A DNA stretch of 64,000 nt from DATCLS01 sp036563805 (lineage in GTDB: Bacteria > Actinomycetota > Acidimicrobiia > Acidimicrobiales > VFJN01). Shown here piece after piece: positions 9,706 through 21,029 of the stretch (positions are counted from its first letter, which is position 1; every line of letters begins with the position of its first letter). The notes beneath the pieces are model-generated. The model saw nothing but the letters and a program-made list of their open reading frames with translations, made no database searches and had not been told where the DNA came from. Made by a program: the position numbers and the translations under genes. The stretch is taken from contig DATCLS010000045.1 in assembly GCA_036563805.1 (NCBI GenBank), positions 29,824 to 93,823 on the forward strand. Direction: 5' to 3'.

Positions 9706-12246
9706 TCACCCCTCGACCCGCTCGACCGACGACGAGCCGCCGACCTTGCTGACCTCGAACCGCACCGGCAGCCGGTCGGCCAGCTCGCGCACGTGGGTCA
9801 CGACGCCGACCATGCGGCCGCCGGCCCCCAGCTCGTCGAGCGCGCCGGCCACGACGTCGAGCGTCTCGGCGTCGAGCGTGCCGAACCCCTCGTCGAGGAA
9901 CAGGGCTTCGAGTCGGGCCGTGCCCCCGGTGGCCAGGCCGGCCACCTGGTCGGCCAGAGCGAGGGCCAGGGCCAGCGAGGCCAGGAACGTCTCGCCGCCC
10001 GACAGCGTGCGGGCCGGGCGGGCCTGGGAGGCGTTGGTGTGGTCGATGACCTGGAACGCCCCCGAGCGGCCGTCGACGGCGAGGGCGTAGGCGCCGCCGC
10101 TCAGCCCGTCGAGGATCTGGGACGCCCCGCCGACCAGCTGGTGGACGGCCTCGTCGAGCAGCCACTTCTCGAACCGGTTGGCGGCCAGGTGCCCGGCCAG
10201 GGCCTCGGCCACCTGCTGCTCCTCGGTGGCGGCCCGCTGGTCGGCCCGCAGGCGCTCGGCGTCGGCCAGCTGGGCGTCGATGCGGGCGACGGCCTCTTCG
10301 GCCCGGGCCCGGGCGGCGGCCACGGCCTCGCCCGGCCAGGCGGCCAGGAGGCCGACCGCGCCGCCCGACCCGCCGCCGGCACCGGCCCGACCCGCACCGG
10401 CCCCACCGGCAGCCACGCCACCGGCACCCGCCCCACCGGCTCCGGCCCGACCGGCGCCCCGGGCGCCACCCGCCCGGCCCGACCCGGCCGCGCCGGGCCG
10501 AGGCACCTCGACGCCCGCCTCCTCGCACACCGCGACCAGCTCGCCCAGCCGGGTCACCGCCTCGGTGCGGGCCCGCTCGGCCGCCTGGCGGTGCTCGTCG
10601 AGCTGGGCCTCGAGCTCAGGGCGGCGGCCGGCCGCCCACTCGAGCAGCGCCCGCCAGTCGGCCGCCAGGTCGCGCCGCTCGGCCGCCGGCGCCCCCAGGG
10701 CGGCCACGGCGTCGCGGGCGGCGTCGAACGCCCGCCGGGCCTCGCGCTCGCGCTCGACCAGGGCCTCGTGGCTTCGGCCGGCGTCGAGCAGGGCGCGCCG
10801 GGCGTCGCGCTCGGCCTGGCGCGCCTCGGCCAGCCCGGCCTCGGCTTCGGCCACCAACGCCAGCTGCTCCTCGACGGCGTCGGGGTCGAGGCCACCGTCG
10901 AGCCGGGCCTCGACCTCGGCCAGCTCGTCGCGGACGCGAGCCAGCTTCTCGTCGACCCGCACCTGGTGGCGCTCGGCCTCCGCCCGCTCGCGGTGGGCGG
11001 CGGCCACGGCCCGCTCGGCCTCGGCCAGGGCCTGCTCGGCCCGCTCGAGGTCGGGGACGTGCTCGGCGTCGGGCAGCTCGGACACCTCCTGCCCGCAGAC
11101 CGGGCACGGTTCCCCCACGGCCAGCTCGGGCACCAGCGCCCGCGCCCGCAGCTCGACCCGGACCCGCTCGAGCTCGGCGGATCGGGCGGCCCGCGCGGCG
11201 GTCGCCGCCTCCTCGGCGGCCACCGCCTCCTCCAGCCGGGCGGCGGCCGCTGCTTGGGCGGCCTCGCCCCGCTCGGCCTCGGCCAGCCGCTCGGCGCGCC
11301 GGCGGTGGTCGGCCGCCGTCGCCTCGAGCGCGGCACGGGCGGGCAGGGCGGCCAGCCGCTCCTCGGCCTCGGCCACGGCCGCCGCAGCCTCGTCCTCGTG
11401 CTCGGCGGCCCGGCGCCGGGCCTCGTCGGCCTCGGCCAGCTCGGCGGCCAGCTCGTCGACCCCGGCGGGGGCGGCGAGCCGGGCGAGGCGCTCGATCTGC
11501 ACCGCCACCTCGGCGGCTTGGGCCTCGCGGGCGTCGGCGTCGGCCACCAGATTCTCGAGCGCGGGCCGCTCGGCGGCGAGCCGGTCGCACAGCGCGGCCA
11601 GCTCGTCGACCCGGGCGGCGGCCGCGGCCCGGGCCTCGGGCGTGGCGCCGGCCAGGCCCTCGATCTGGGACGCCACCAGCTCGGCCCGCTGGCGGGCCAG
11701 GGCGGCGCGCTGGCGGGCGGCGCTGGCCACCCGCTCGTAGAGACCGAGGTCGAGCAGGCGCACCAGCAGGTCCTGCCGGGAGCGGGGCTTGTCGTGCAGG
11801 AACCGGGCGAACTGGCCCTGGGGCAGCGACACGCACGTCGTGAAGTGCTCGAACGTCAGCCCCAGAAGGTCGGTGACCGCGGCGGTCAGCTCGTCGGCCG
11901 TGCCGGCCAGCACCTCGCCCGCCCGCTCGAGCCGGGCCTCCTTGGTGGTGGCCCCGGCCTTGGTGGCACGCACGACCCGCACGGCCGTGTAGGGCTCGCC
12001 GTCGACCGTGAAATCGAGCCGGACCCGGGCCTCGTTGAGGTTCTGGCTGATGACCGGGGCCACGGCCCGGCGGTCGTCGAGCCGGGGCACCGTGCCGTAC
12101 AGGGCGAACGTGAGGGCGTCGATGACGCTGGTCTTGCCGGCGCCGGTCGGGCCGACCAGGGCGAACAGGTCGGCGCCGGCGAAGTCGACGACCGTCGGCT
12201 GCCGGAAGGCCGTGAAGCCCTCGACCTCGAGCCGGGCCGGCCTCAC
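9706..12246 (-). CDS. sbcC: DNA exonuclease subunit SbcC (Rad50-like ATPase)
   Basis: 846-residue SMC-like ATPase that pairs with SbcD to open and trim DNA double-strand ends and hairpins. It has the N-terminal Walker A GPTGAGKTS, long Ala/Glu/Arg-rich coiled-coil arms, a zinc hook CPVCG near residue 380, and a C-terminal signature LSGGETF with Walker B LFLDEGFGTLD. It is shorter than typical SbcC (about 1000 residues), so the arms are short. A Gly/Ala/Arg-only run at about residues 582-625 interrupts the second arm. The GTG start overlaps the sbcD stop as GTGA, so the two are translationally coupled. Confidence 0.9.
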   Translation of the reverse strand: MRPARLEVEGFTAFRQPTVVDFAGADLFALVGPTGAGKTSVIDALTFALYGTVPRLDDRRAVAPVISQNLNEARVRLDFTVDGEPYTAVRVVRATKAGATTKEARLERAGEVLAGTADELTAAVTDLLGLTFEHFTTCVSLPQGQFARFLHDKPRSRQDLLVRLLDLGLYERVASAARQRAALARQRAELVASQIEGLAGATPEARAAAAARVDELAALCDRLAAERPALENLVADADAREAQAAEVAVQIERLARLAAPAGVDELAAELAEADEARRRAAEHEDEAAAAVAEAEERLAALPARAALEATAADHRRRAERLAEAERGEAAQAAAAARLEEAVAAEEAATAARAARSAELERVRVELRARALVPELAVGEPCPVCGQEVSELPDAEHVPDLERAEQALAEAERAVAAAHRERAEAERHQVRVDEKLARVRDELAEVEARLDGGLDPDAVEEQLALVAEAEAGLAEARQAERDARRALLDAGRSHEALVEREREARRAFDAARDAVAALGAPAAERRDLAADWRALLEWAAGRRPELEAQLDEHRQAAERARTEAVTRLGELVAVCEEAGVEVPRPGAAGSGRAGGARGAGRAGAGGAGAGGVAAGGAGAGRAGAGGGSGGAVGLLAAWPGEAVAAARARAEEAVARIDAQLADAERLRADQRAATEEQQVAEALAGHLAANRFEKWLLDEAVHQLVGGASQILDGLSGGAYALAVDGRSGAFQVIDHTNASQARPARTLSGGETFLASLALALALADQVAGLATGGTARLEALFLDEGFGTLDAETLDVVAGALDELGAGGRMVGVVTHVRELADRLPVRFEVSKVGGSSSVERVEG

Positions 12247-13535
12247 CGTGCCCCCTCCCCGACCCCGGCCCCGGCGGCCGCGACGGCCGCGCCGGACCCC
12301 GCGGGCCCGCCGACACCGACGGCGCCACCGGACCCGTCGGGCCCACCGGGCTCGCCGGGCTCCGTCGAGCCCGAACCCGACCCCGCCGCCTCGTCGGCCT
12401 CGACCAGCTCGTCGAACAGCCGTAGGACCCGCTCGTCGAGCGCGTCCTGCGCCTCGAGGTACTCGGCCAGCAGGTCGCGGGGCGTGCGCCGGAGCCGGTC
12501 GGGGTCGGCGACCCGCCGGCGCTCGCCCTCGTCGTCGTCCCGGGGGGCCAGCGCCACCTCGACCACGTGGGGAGCGGCGGCGCGCACCTCGTCGGCCAAG
12601 CCGACCCGGGCCCGCTCGTCGAGCACGACCCTGAGGTGGTCGTCGCCGGCCTCGGCCGCCCGGGCCAGCACGTCGGCCAGCGGGCCCCGCAGCGTGCGCA
12701 GCCGGCGCCCGGCCGTGAGCGGCACGGCCCGCACCTGCGCCGGCAGGCCCGGCCGCACGTCGACGACGTGGACCACCGGGTCGTTGGCCGACTCGCCGAA
12801 GTCGAGCTGCAGCGGCGACCCGCAATAGTGGAGCGGCGCCGGCCCGGCCACCGTCTGGGGCCGGTGCAGGTGGCCGAGCGCCACGTACTGAGCGGCGGCC
12901 GGGAAGGCGGTGGCCGGCACCCAGTAGTCGAACACGGTGTGGGCGCCGCGCTCGCCCCCGCCCATCACGCCGCCCATGACCATGAGGTGGGCGACGACCA
13001 GGTTGACCGTGTCGGCCCGGAAGCCGGCGGTCAGGGCGCCGAGGATGCGGACGACGCGGTCTGCGTAGGCGGCGTGGGCGTCGGCGGCGTCGCCCGACAG
13101 GAGCAGGTCGGCCGTGACCACGTAGCGCTGGGAGGGGAACGGCAGCAGCGCCAGGAGCGCCGTCTCGCCGTCGACGTCGAGCTCGAGCACGCCGCCATCG
13201 GTGGGCGGGCGGATGGCCGCAGCGACGTGGATGCCGCTGGCCTCGGACAGCGGGGCCACCGCCGCCAGCCGCTGGGCCGAGTCGTGGTTGCCGGCCACGA
13301 CCACGACCGGCCGGCCGCCGGCCGCCAGGTCGAGCAGGGCGCGGTAGACGATGCGCTCGGACTCGGCGGTCGGGGTGGCCGTGTCGAACAGGTCGCCGGC
13401 CACGACGACGAGGTCGACGGACTGGGACTCGGCGATGCCGGCGATCTCGGCCAGCACGGCCTGGTGCTCGGCGGACCGGGACCGGCCCCGGATCGCCTTG
13501 CCGACGTGCCAGTCGGACGTGTGCAGCAGCCTCAC
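12243..13535 (-). CDS. sbcD: DNA exonuclease subunit SbcD (Mre11-like)
   Basis: 430-residue metallophosphoesterase, the nuclease partner of SbcC. Metal-binding motifs are in place: LHTSDWHVGK at the N-terminus, VVVAGDLFD, VVVAGNHDS, and GHLHRPQ further on. The C-terminal 60 residues are an acidic then Gly/Ala/Val-rich tail beyond the usual domain. The GTG at 13535 is chosen because it gives the canonical SbcD start (RLLHTSDWH) and has GGAGGGAGG about 10 bases upstream. It is second in the herA-sbcD-sbcC-nurA cluster, 166 bases after the herA-like gene. Confidence 0.92.
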   Translation of the reverse strand: MRLLHTSDWHVGKAIRGRSRSAEHQAVLAEIAGIAESQSVDLVVVAGDLFDTATPTAESERIVYRALLDLAAGGRPVVVVAGNHDSAQRLAAVAPLSEASGIHVAAAIRPPTDGGVLELDVDGETALLALLPFPSQRYVVTADLLLSGDAADAHAAYADRVVRILGALTAGFRADTVNLVVAHLMVMGGVMGGGERGAHTVFDYWVPATAFPAAAQYVALGHLHRPQTVAGPAPLHYCGSPLQLDFGESANDPVVHVVDVRPGLPAQVRAVPLTAGRRLRTLRGPLADVLARAAEAGDDHLRVVLDERARVGLADEVRAAAPHVVEVALAPRDDDEGERRRVADPDRLRRTPRDLLAEYLEAQDALDERVLRLFDELVEADEAAGSGSGSTEPGEPGGPDGSGGAVGVGGPAGSGAAVAAAGAGVGEGAR

Positions 13536-13701
13536 GGCCGGCCCCTCCCTCCGGGAAGCCCGGTCGCGGCCGGCGCCCGGCCCGCCCCGCCGGGAAGCCC
13601 GGTCTCGACGGCCGGCCCGCCCCGCCCGCAGGGAAGCCGGGTCTCGAGCCGCACCCGGCTCCGCCCGGCGCGCGCCCCGCGTCCCACGGCCCGCACCCCG
13701 C

Positions 13702-15534
<1,833 letters not shown>

Positions 15535-15641
15535 GCGACACGACGCTAGTGAGGCCGTGTGACAGCGAGACGGACCCCGAGCGCCCTGGGCGCACCCGGA
15601 CCGGATGGCGGACCGGTCGCGCACCCGCTTAGGGTCGCCCC

Positions 15642-16358
15642 ATGGCTGATGCTGCTCCTGGTCCCGTCGTGACGACCGTCGAGGACGGGGTGGCCGTCCT
15701 GCGGTTCGACGACGGCAAGGTCAACGCCCTGTCCCACGCCGCCATCGAGGCCCTGGAGGCCGGCCTCGACACCGCCGAGGCCGAGGCCCGAGCCGTGTGC
15801 CTGGTGGGCCGCGAGGGCAAGTTCTCCGCCGGGTTCGACCTGAGCGTGATGTCCGCCGGGCCCGACCAGGCCCGCGACCTGCTGGCGGCCGGCGGCCGGC
15901 TCATCATGCGCCTCTACATGCACCCCCAGCCGGTGGTGGCGGCGGTGACCGGGCACGCCCTGGCCGCCGGGGCCCTGCTCGTGCTGGCCTGCGACATCCG
16001 CATCGGCGCCGACGTGCCGGCCAAGATCGGTCTCAACGAGACGTCGATCGGTATGCCGCTGCCGCTGTTCGCCCTCGAGCTGGCGCAGGACCGGCTCGAT
16101 CCCCGGGCCCGGGTGCGGGCCACGCTGGCCGCCGAGATCTACGACCCGGCCGGCGCCGTGGAGGTCGGCTACCTCGACCGGGTGGTGGCGGCCGACGCGG
16201 TGGAGGAGGCGGCGATCGCCGAGGCTCGGCGGCTCGGCGCCTACAGCGCCGGGCCGTACGCTCAGACCAAGCGCACGCTGCGCGAGCCGATCGCCAACCG
16301 GGTCAAGGCCGAGGGGGCCCGCAGCGTCCAGGACTTCATCGTCGAGGCCACCGGCTGA
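15642..16358 (+). CDS. Enoyl-CoA hydratase/isomerase (crotonase) family protein
   Basis: 238 residues, slightly short for a crotonase (about 255). Oxyanion-hole segments are visible: GKFSAGFDLSVM and GHALAAGALLVLACD. The position usually holding the first catalytic Glu reads NETSIGMPLP, and the second-Glu region is not clearly conserved, so hydratase activity is not assured. Crotonases act on acyl-CoA thioesters in fatty-acid, amino-acid or steroid catabolism. The ATG at 15642 is close to the divergent herA-like start, so the 107 bases between them must hold both promoters. No operon partner is apparent. Confidence 0.85.
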   Translation: MADAAPGPVVTTVEDGVAVLRFDDGKVNALSHAAIEALEAGLDTAEAEARAVCLVGREGKFSAGFDLSVMSAGPDQARDLLAAGGRLIMRLYMHPQPVVAAVTGHALAAGALLVLACDIRIGADVPAKIGLNETSIGMPLPLFALELAQDRLDPRARVRATLAAEIYDPAGAVEVGYLDRVVAADAVEEAAIAEARRLGAYSAGPYAQTKRTLREPIANRVKAEGARSVQDFIVEATG

Positions 16359-16498
16359 CCGCCGGCGCGGCCGTTTCGCCCCACGCCCCCGCCGCGGGCC
16401 CGCCGACGATCCCGAGGGCCGGCCGCGCGGGCCGGCCGTCGGCCGGCGCCCGACTCCGTTCCGCCCCCTTCGCCCGGCCGGCGCCGTAGCGTGGGGCC

Positions 16499-16792
16499 AT
16501 GAGCCAGACCTGCAGCCATCTCGACACGGTGCAGGACGTGACGCCGTCGTCCTCCGGCTGCGAGGACTGCCTGCGCACCGGCGACCAGTGGGTCCACCTG
16601 CGGACGTGCATGACGTGCGGGCACGTGGGCTGCTGCGACAGCTCACCCAACCGCCACGCCACCGCGCACTTCGCGGCCAGCCACCACCCCGTCGTCCGCT
16701 CCTACGAGCCGGGAGAGGACTGGTGGTGGTGCTACGAGGATCAACTGTCGTTCGACGTGCCGGGCGCCCCGCCCGCCCCGTCGCACCCCTGA
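16499..16792 (+). CDS. UBP-type zinc finger protein
   Basis: 97-residue protein made almost entirely of one ZnF-UBP domain. Cysteine and histidine ligands are seen in CSHL, GCEDC, CMTCGHVGCCD, HATAHF and HHPV. In eukaryotes this fold binds the ubiquitin C-terminus. Bacterial stand-alone copies are common in actinobacteria and their role is unknown. The stop is followed after 4 bases by the GTG of the DUF4032 gene, so the two are likely one transcript. Confidence 0.85.
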   Translation: MSQTCSHLDTVQDVTPSSSGCEDCLRTGDQWVHLRTCMTCGHVGCCDSSPNRHATAHFAASHHPVVRSYEPGEDWWWCYEDQLSFDVPGAPPAPSHP

Positions 16793-16796
16793 GCGG

Positions 16797-18158
<1,362 letters not shown>

Positions 18159-18262
18159 CACCGGAGTCATGACGGTGCTATCAGGCGACTGCCGATAACC
18201 CTTGTGCTCGTTGCGCTCGTGCCGTTCAATGCGTGGACGTGGAGGAGGGGTCCCTGTGGGGG

Positions 18263-19072
18263 ATGATCGACGCGCAGCCCGTCGTCTTCCCTGTTCCCGT
18301 GCACGAGCTCAACACGGCGCTCATCGAGTTCGTCGTGCCGGTCGAGGCGGCCAGGCGGCTGCTGCCCGGTGACGCCTTCGAGCTGGTCGAGACCGAGCCG
18401 GGCCTGGCCCAGGTCAACGTTGCGGCGCTCGACTACCGACGGGGCGCGTGGGGCCCGGCCGCCGCCGTCGAGACGATGCTGACCGCCCGCCCGGTGGGCG
18501 CCCCGCCGAGCGCCACCGGCATCTTTCTGTGCGACGGACCGATCAGCCAGCGGTTCGCCAGCGAGGTCGCCAGCCGGGCCATGGGGACCTCGAAACGGCT
18601 GGAGACGGTCGAGGTCGACACGACCGACGCCGACGTCAGGTTCCGAGTGTCGTGCGGCGACGAGCGGGCGCTGACGCTGCGCCTGCCCCGGGTGTCCGGG
18701 GCCCGCGAGCGCCACCGGCTCGACATCGCCGGCTACAGCTGCCTCGACGGCGAGCCCTACGTCACCCGCCTGGAGATCGACATGCCGGCCGCCGCCGTCG
18801 ACCCGGCCGACGTCGACCTCTCGATCGGGACCGGCTGGTTCGCCGACACGCTCCGGTCGCTCGGCCTGCCCCGCAAGCCCGACCGGTGCTGGTGGGGAGA
18901 GGGCCTCACCGCCGTGTATCACCGGCCCGCCCGGCTGACGGCCGCCGCCCGCGCCGGCGTGACGGGCCGGGGCGGCGACGCCCAGGGCGACACGAGAGGC
19001 GACGCCCGCGAGACCGGCGAGGCTGAGGGGACCGAGCCGCTGTCCGGCGGCGCCGGGCCGGCCTCCGGCTGA
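18263..19072 (+). CDS. Acetoacetate-decarboxylase-like protein
   Basis: About 269 residues with the overall pattern of the acetoacetate decarboxylase (ADC) superfamily: an N-terminal FPVPVHELNTALIEFVVP strand, a central GTSKRLETVEVD segment with a Lys after the conserved Gly-Thr, and SIGTGWFADTLRSLGLPRK near the end. Whether the Lys is the Schiff-base residue cannot be judged by eye, and many family members are not decarboxylases. The ATG at 18263 follows GGAGGAGG at 18241; an in-frame GTG at 18233 without a ribosome-binding site would add 10 residues. The C-terminal 40 residues are low-complexity. Confidence 0.65.
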   Translation: MIDAQPVVFPVPVHELNTALIEFVVPVEAARRLLPGDAFELVETEPGLAQVNVAALDYRRGAWGPAAAVETMLTARPVGAPPSATGIFLCDGPISQRFASEVASRAMGTSKRLETVEVDTTDADVRFRVSCGDERALTLRLPRVSGARERHRLDIAGYSCLDGEPYVTRLEIDMPAAAVDPADVDLSIGTGWFADTLRSLGLPRKPDRCWWGEGLTAVYHRPARLTAAARAGVTGRGGDAQGDTRGDARETGEAEGTEPLSGGAGPASG

Positions 19073-19176
19073 CGGCCCGCCGGCCGGCGCCCGCAGGCGT
19101 CGGCCCGGGGCCCGGCCGCGGACGCCGCAGGCCGACTCGCACACCACCTCGAGCCGCCGGTGGCTGGGCCGCCGCC

Positions 19177-20124
19177 TCACAGGCCGGTCGTGTTGTCGAT
19201 GCGCTCGCGCAGCAGGTCGGCGTGGCCGTTGTGGCGGGCGTACTCGGCGATGAGGTGGACGAGCACGCGCCGCAGCGACACCGGCTCGCCCGTCATCGCG
19301 TGGGTGCCGGTGGCGTCGAGGGACGGGGTGGCGGCCACGATGGCCCGCGACCGCTCGCACTCCTCCCGCCACACCGCCAGCGCCTCGGCGGGGTCGCCCT
19401 CCAGGTCGTCGAAGTCCTGGTTGGGGTCGTCGTCGGAGTAGTACAGGTGCGGGATCTGCTCGCCCGCGAACTGGATGCGGAACCACCACCGCTCGACCCC
19501 GGCCAGGTGGCGCAGCAGGCCGTGGAGGCTGAGGCCCGACGGAGGCACCACCTTCTCCGACAGCCGCTCGGGCGGCACCCCGGCGCACTTCAGCTCCACC
19601 GTCCGGCGTTGCCAGTCGAGGTAGGCGCACAGGATCTCCCGCTCGTCGCCGACGAGGGGCGGCGTGGCGCGGTCGTCACCGGGCATCACCGCCGAGACGA
19701 CTGCGGGCGGAGACGGGGCCGCCGAAGCCGAGGCGGGCGGTGACTCGGTCGACTCGGTCGCCGATCCCGACGCCGGCGCCGACCGGGCCGCTCCGTCGCC
19801 CAGCTTGACCACCTCGTCCACCTCGACGACATGGGTCGTGGCGAACACCTCGCCGAACTCCCGGATCGCCGCCTCCCGCCGCTCGTCCTTGAGGTAGGAG
19901 GCCAGGGCCCGGCGGCTGGGGAAGCGCAGGAGCTGGAACTCGACCGGCAGCTCCGGGTCCTGCCCGCCGGACCGCCGGCCCCGGAACACCAGCTCGGCGC
20001 CGTGGTCGGCCAGGAGGGGCAGGATGGCGTCCTCGTACGCGCTCGCGCGCTCGGCAGCCCCGGGCTCGGGCCCGGTGTACCCCACGAACGCGAGCGTGAA
20101 CGGGCCGTCATCGTTGTCGGTCAT
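19177..20124 (-). CDS. Fusion of a DUF1330-like ferredoxin-fold domain and a DinB/DUF664 domain
   Basis: 315 residues in two halves joined by a Ser/Ala/Pro-rich linker (about 115-155). The N-terminal half (EFQLLRFPSRRALASYL) resembles the dimeric alpha-beta barrel of DUF1330/YCII-type proteins. The C-terminal half is a DUF664 member of the DinB four-helix superfamily, with RHLAGVERWWFR and HLIAEYARHNGHADLLRE carrying the conserved metal-binding His positions. DinB-like proteins include thiol-dependent transferases using mycothiol; the substrate here is unknown. The ATG at 20124 starts similarity. It is divergent from the TetR gene across 79 bases, which suggests co-regulation. Confidence 0.75.
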   Translation of the reverse strand: MTDNDDGPFTLAFVGYTGPEPGAAERASAYEDAILPLLADHGAELVFRGRRSGGQDPELPVEFQLLRFPSRRALASYLKDERREAAIREFGEVFATTHVVEVDEVVKLGDGAARSAPASGSATESTESPPASASAAPSPPAVVSAVMPGDDRATPPLVGDEREILCAYLDWQRRTVELKCAGVPPERLSEKVVPPSGLSLHGLLRHLAGVERWWFRIQFAGEQIPHLYYSDDDPNQDFDDLEGDPAEALAVWREECERSRAIVAATPSLDATGTHAMTGEPVSLRRVLVHLIAEYARHNGHADLLRERIDNTTGL

Positions 20125-20167
20125 GGGCCTATCTTGTCGCCCGGCCGCCGGCGCCCGGGCCGCCGGC

Positions 20168-20185
20168 GTGTACCCGCCCGTACAC
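20168..20185. promoter_or_regulatory. Inverted repeat upstream of the tetR gene, candidate TetR operator
   Basis: GTGTAC (20168-20173), 6 bases, GTACAC (20180-20185). The perfect dyad lies between the divergent DinB-fusion and TetR starts, just upstream of a possible -10 hexamer TAACGT (20192-20197) that is 6 bases before the TetR ATG. Position and symmetry fit autoregulation by the adjacent TetR protein; this is inference. Confidence 0.45.
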
Positions 20186-20203
20186 CGTGGATAACGTGCG
20201 GTC

Positions 20204-20926
20204 ATGGCGACCACGGGCCGCGAGCTGCTGGCGGCGCTGGACGAGGGCCCGGCCCGCATGTCGGGCGCGGACGTCGCCGCGTCCCAGCGGCGGCGCATGC
20301 TGGCCGCCATGGTGGCGGCCGTGGCTGAGAAGGGCTACGTCGACGTGGCGGTCGCCGACGTCGTGTCGCGGGCCCGCGTCTCGCGGGCCACGTTCTACGA
20401 GCAGTTCCGCGACAAGGCCGACTGCTTCGTCGCCGCCCTCCAAGCCTGCACCGACCAGCTGACGCGCACGCTGCGCGAGCGGGCGCCCCGGAGCCTGCCG
20501 CCGCGCGCCCGCCTGGGCGCCTTCCTCGACGCCTACCTGAGCGGGCTGGCCGCCTTCCCCGAAGGCGCCCGGGTGTGCCTGGTGGAGATGTACGCGGTCG
20601 GCCCCGAGGCCGCGGAGCAGCGCCACCGCATCCAGCTCGACTTCGCCGCCCGGCTGCGGGCCATGCACGCCGGGCTGGCCAAGGCCGGCGAGCCGGTCCG
20701 CCCGCTCGACGACTTCGACTTCGAGGCGATCGTCGGGGCCATCAGCGCCCTGGCCACCAACCGGGTGGCCGCCGGCCGGGCGCGCGAGCTGCCCGAGCTG
20801 CGGGAGCCGCTCGAGCGGTTCGTGCTCACCCACTTCGGTCTGGACCCGGACGAGCGGCTCGACGAGGACGGGCGGCCGGACAGCGAGAACGAGCAACCCG
20901 ACCAGGACGAGCGGCCGGGCACGTAG
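20204..20926 (+). CDS. TetR family transcriptional regulator
   Basis: 240 residues. The N-terminal TetR HTH spans about residues 28-80, with AVAEKGYVDVAVADVVSRA then VSRATFYEQFRDKADCF, the usual F-Y-x-x-F-x-x-K end of the recognition helix. The C-terminal ligand-binding domain is all-helical; the last 25 residues are Asp/Glu/Arg-rich. It precedes the acyl-CoA synthetase by about 100 bases, so an acyl-CoA ligand is a reasonable guess. The 6-base dyad GTGTAC/GTACAC before it differs from the KstR-like box before the synthetase, so it need not control both. Confidence 0.88.
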   Translation: MATTGRELLAALDEGPARMSGADVAASQRRRMLAAMVAAVAEKGYVDVAVADVVSRARVSRATFYEQFRDKADCFVAALQACTDQLTRTLRERAPRSLPPRARLGAFLDAYLSGLAAFPEGARVCLVEMYAVGPEAAEQRHRIQLDFAARLRAMHAGLAKAGEPVRPLDDFDFEAIVGAISALATNRVAAGRARELPELREPLERFVLTHFGLDPDERLDEDGRPDSENEQPDQDERPGT

Positions 20927-20976
20927 GCCGACGGACGGCGGGCCGAGCCCCACGGGAGCCGCCCGCCGGTTGCTGC

Positions 20977-20990
20977 TAGAACACGTTCTC
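20977..20990. promoter_or_regulatory. KstR-like operator upstream of the acyl-CoA synthetase
   Basis: TAGAACACGTTCTC matches the mycobacterial KstR box (TAGAACACGTTCTA, core AAC-N2-GTT) at 13 of 14 positions. KstR is a TetR-type repressor of cholesterol catabolism released by a steroid CoA thioester. The box lies 40 bases before the synthetase ATG, between a weak -35 (TTGCTG, 20970) and a -10-like CAGAAT (20994), where bound repressor would block RNA polymerase. The match is seen; the regulator is inferred. Confidence 0.55.
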
Positions 20991-21029
20991 GTTCAGAATT
21001 GGGTTCCAGTTGCCGGACCGGGGGGTCCC

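Noticed and set aside
9793..12828. 1011-residue plus-strand frame opposite sbcC
   Set aside because: Mirror of the coiled-coil coding sequence; no independent start signal or family match.
13551..13660. Three similar blocks containing GGGAAGCC(C)GG between sbcD and the herA-like gene
   Set aside because: Looked like a short tandem repeat or CRISPR-like array, but units are imperfect, few and without regular spacers; treated as GC-rich low complexity.
20204..20926. TetR gene considered as KstR itself because of the KstR-like box next to it
   Set aside because: Its HTH does not resemble KstR closely and the dyad before its own gene has a different half-site.
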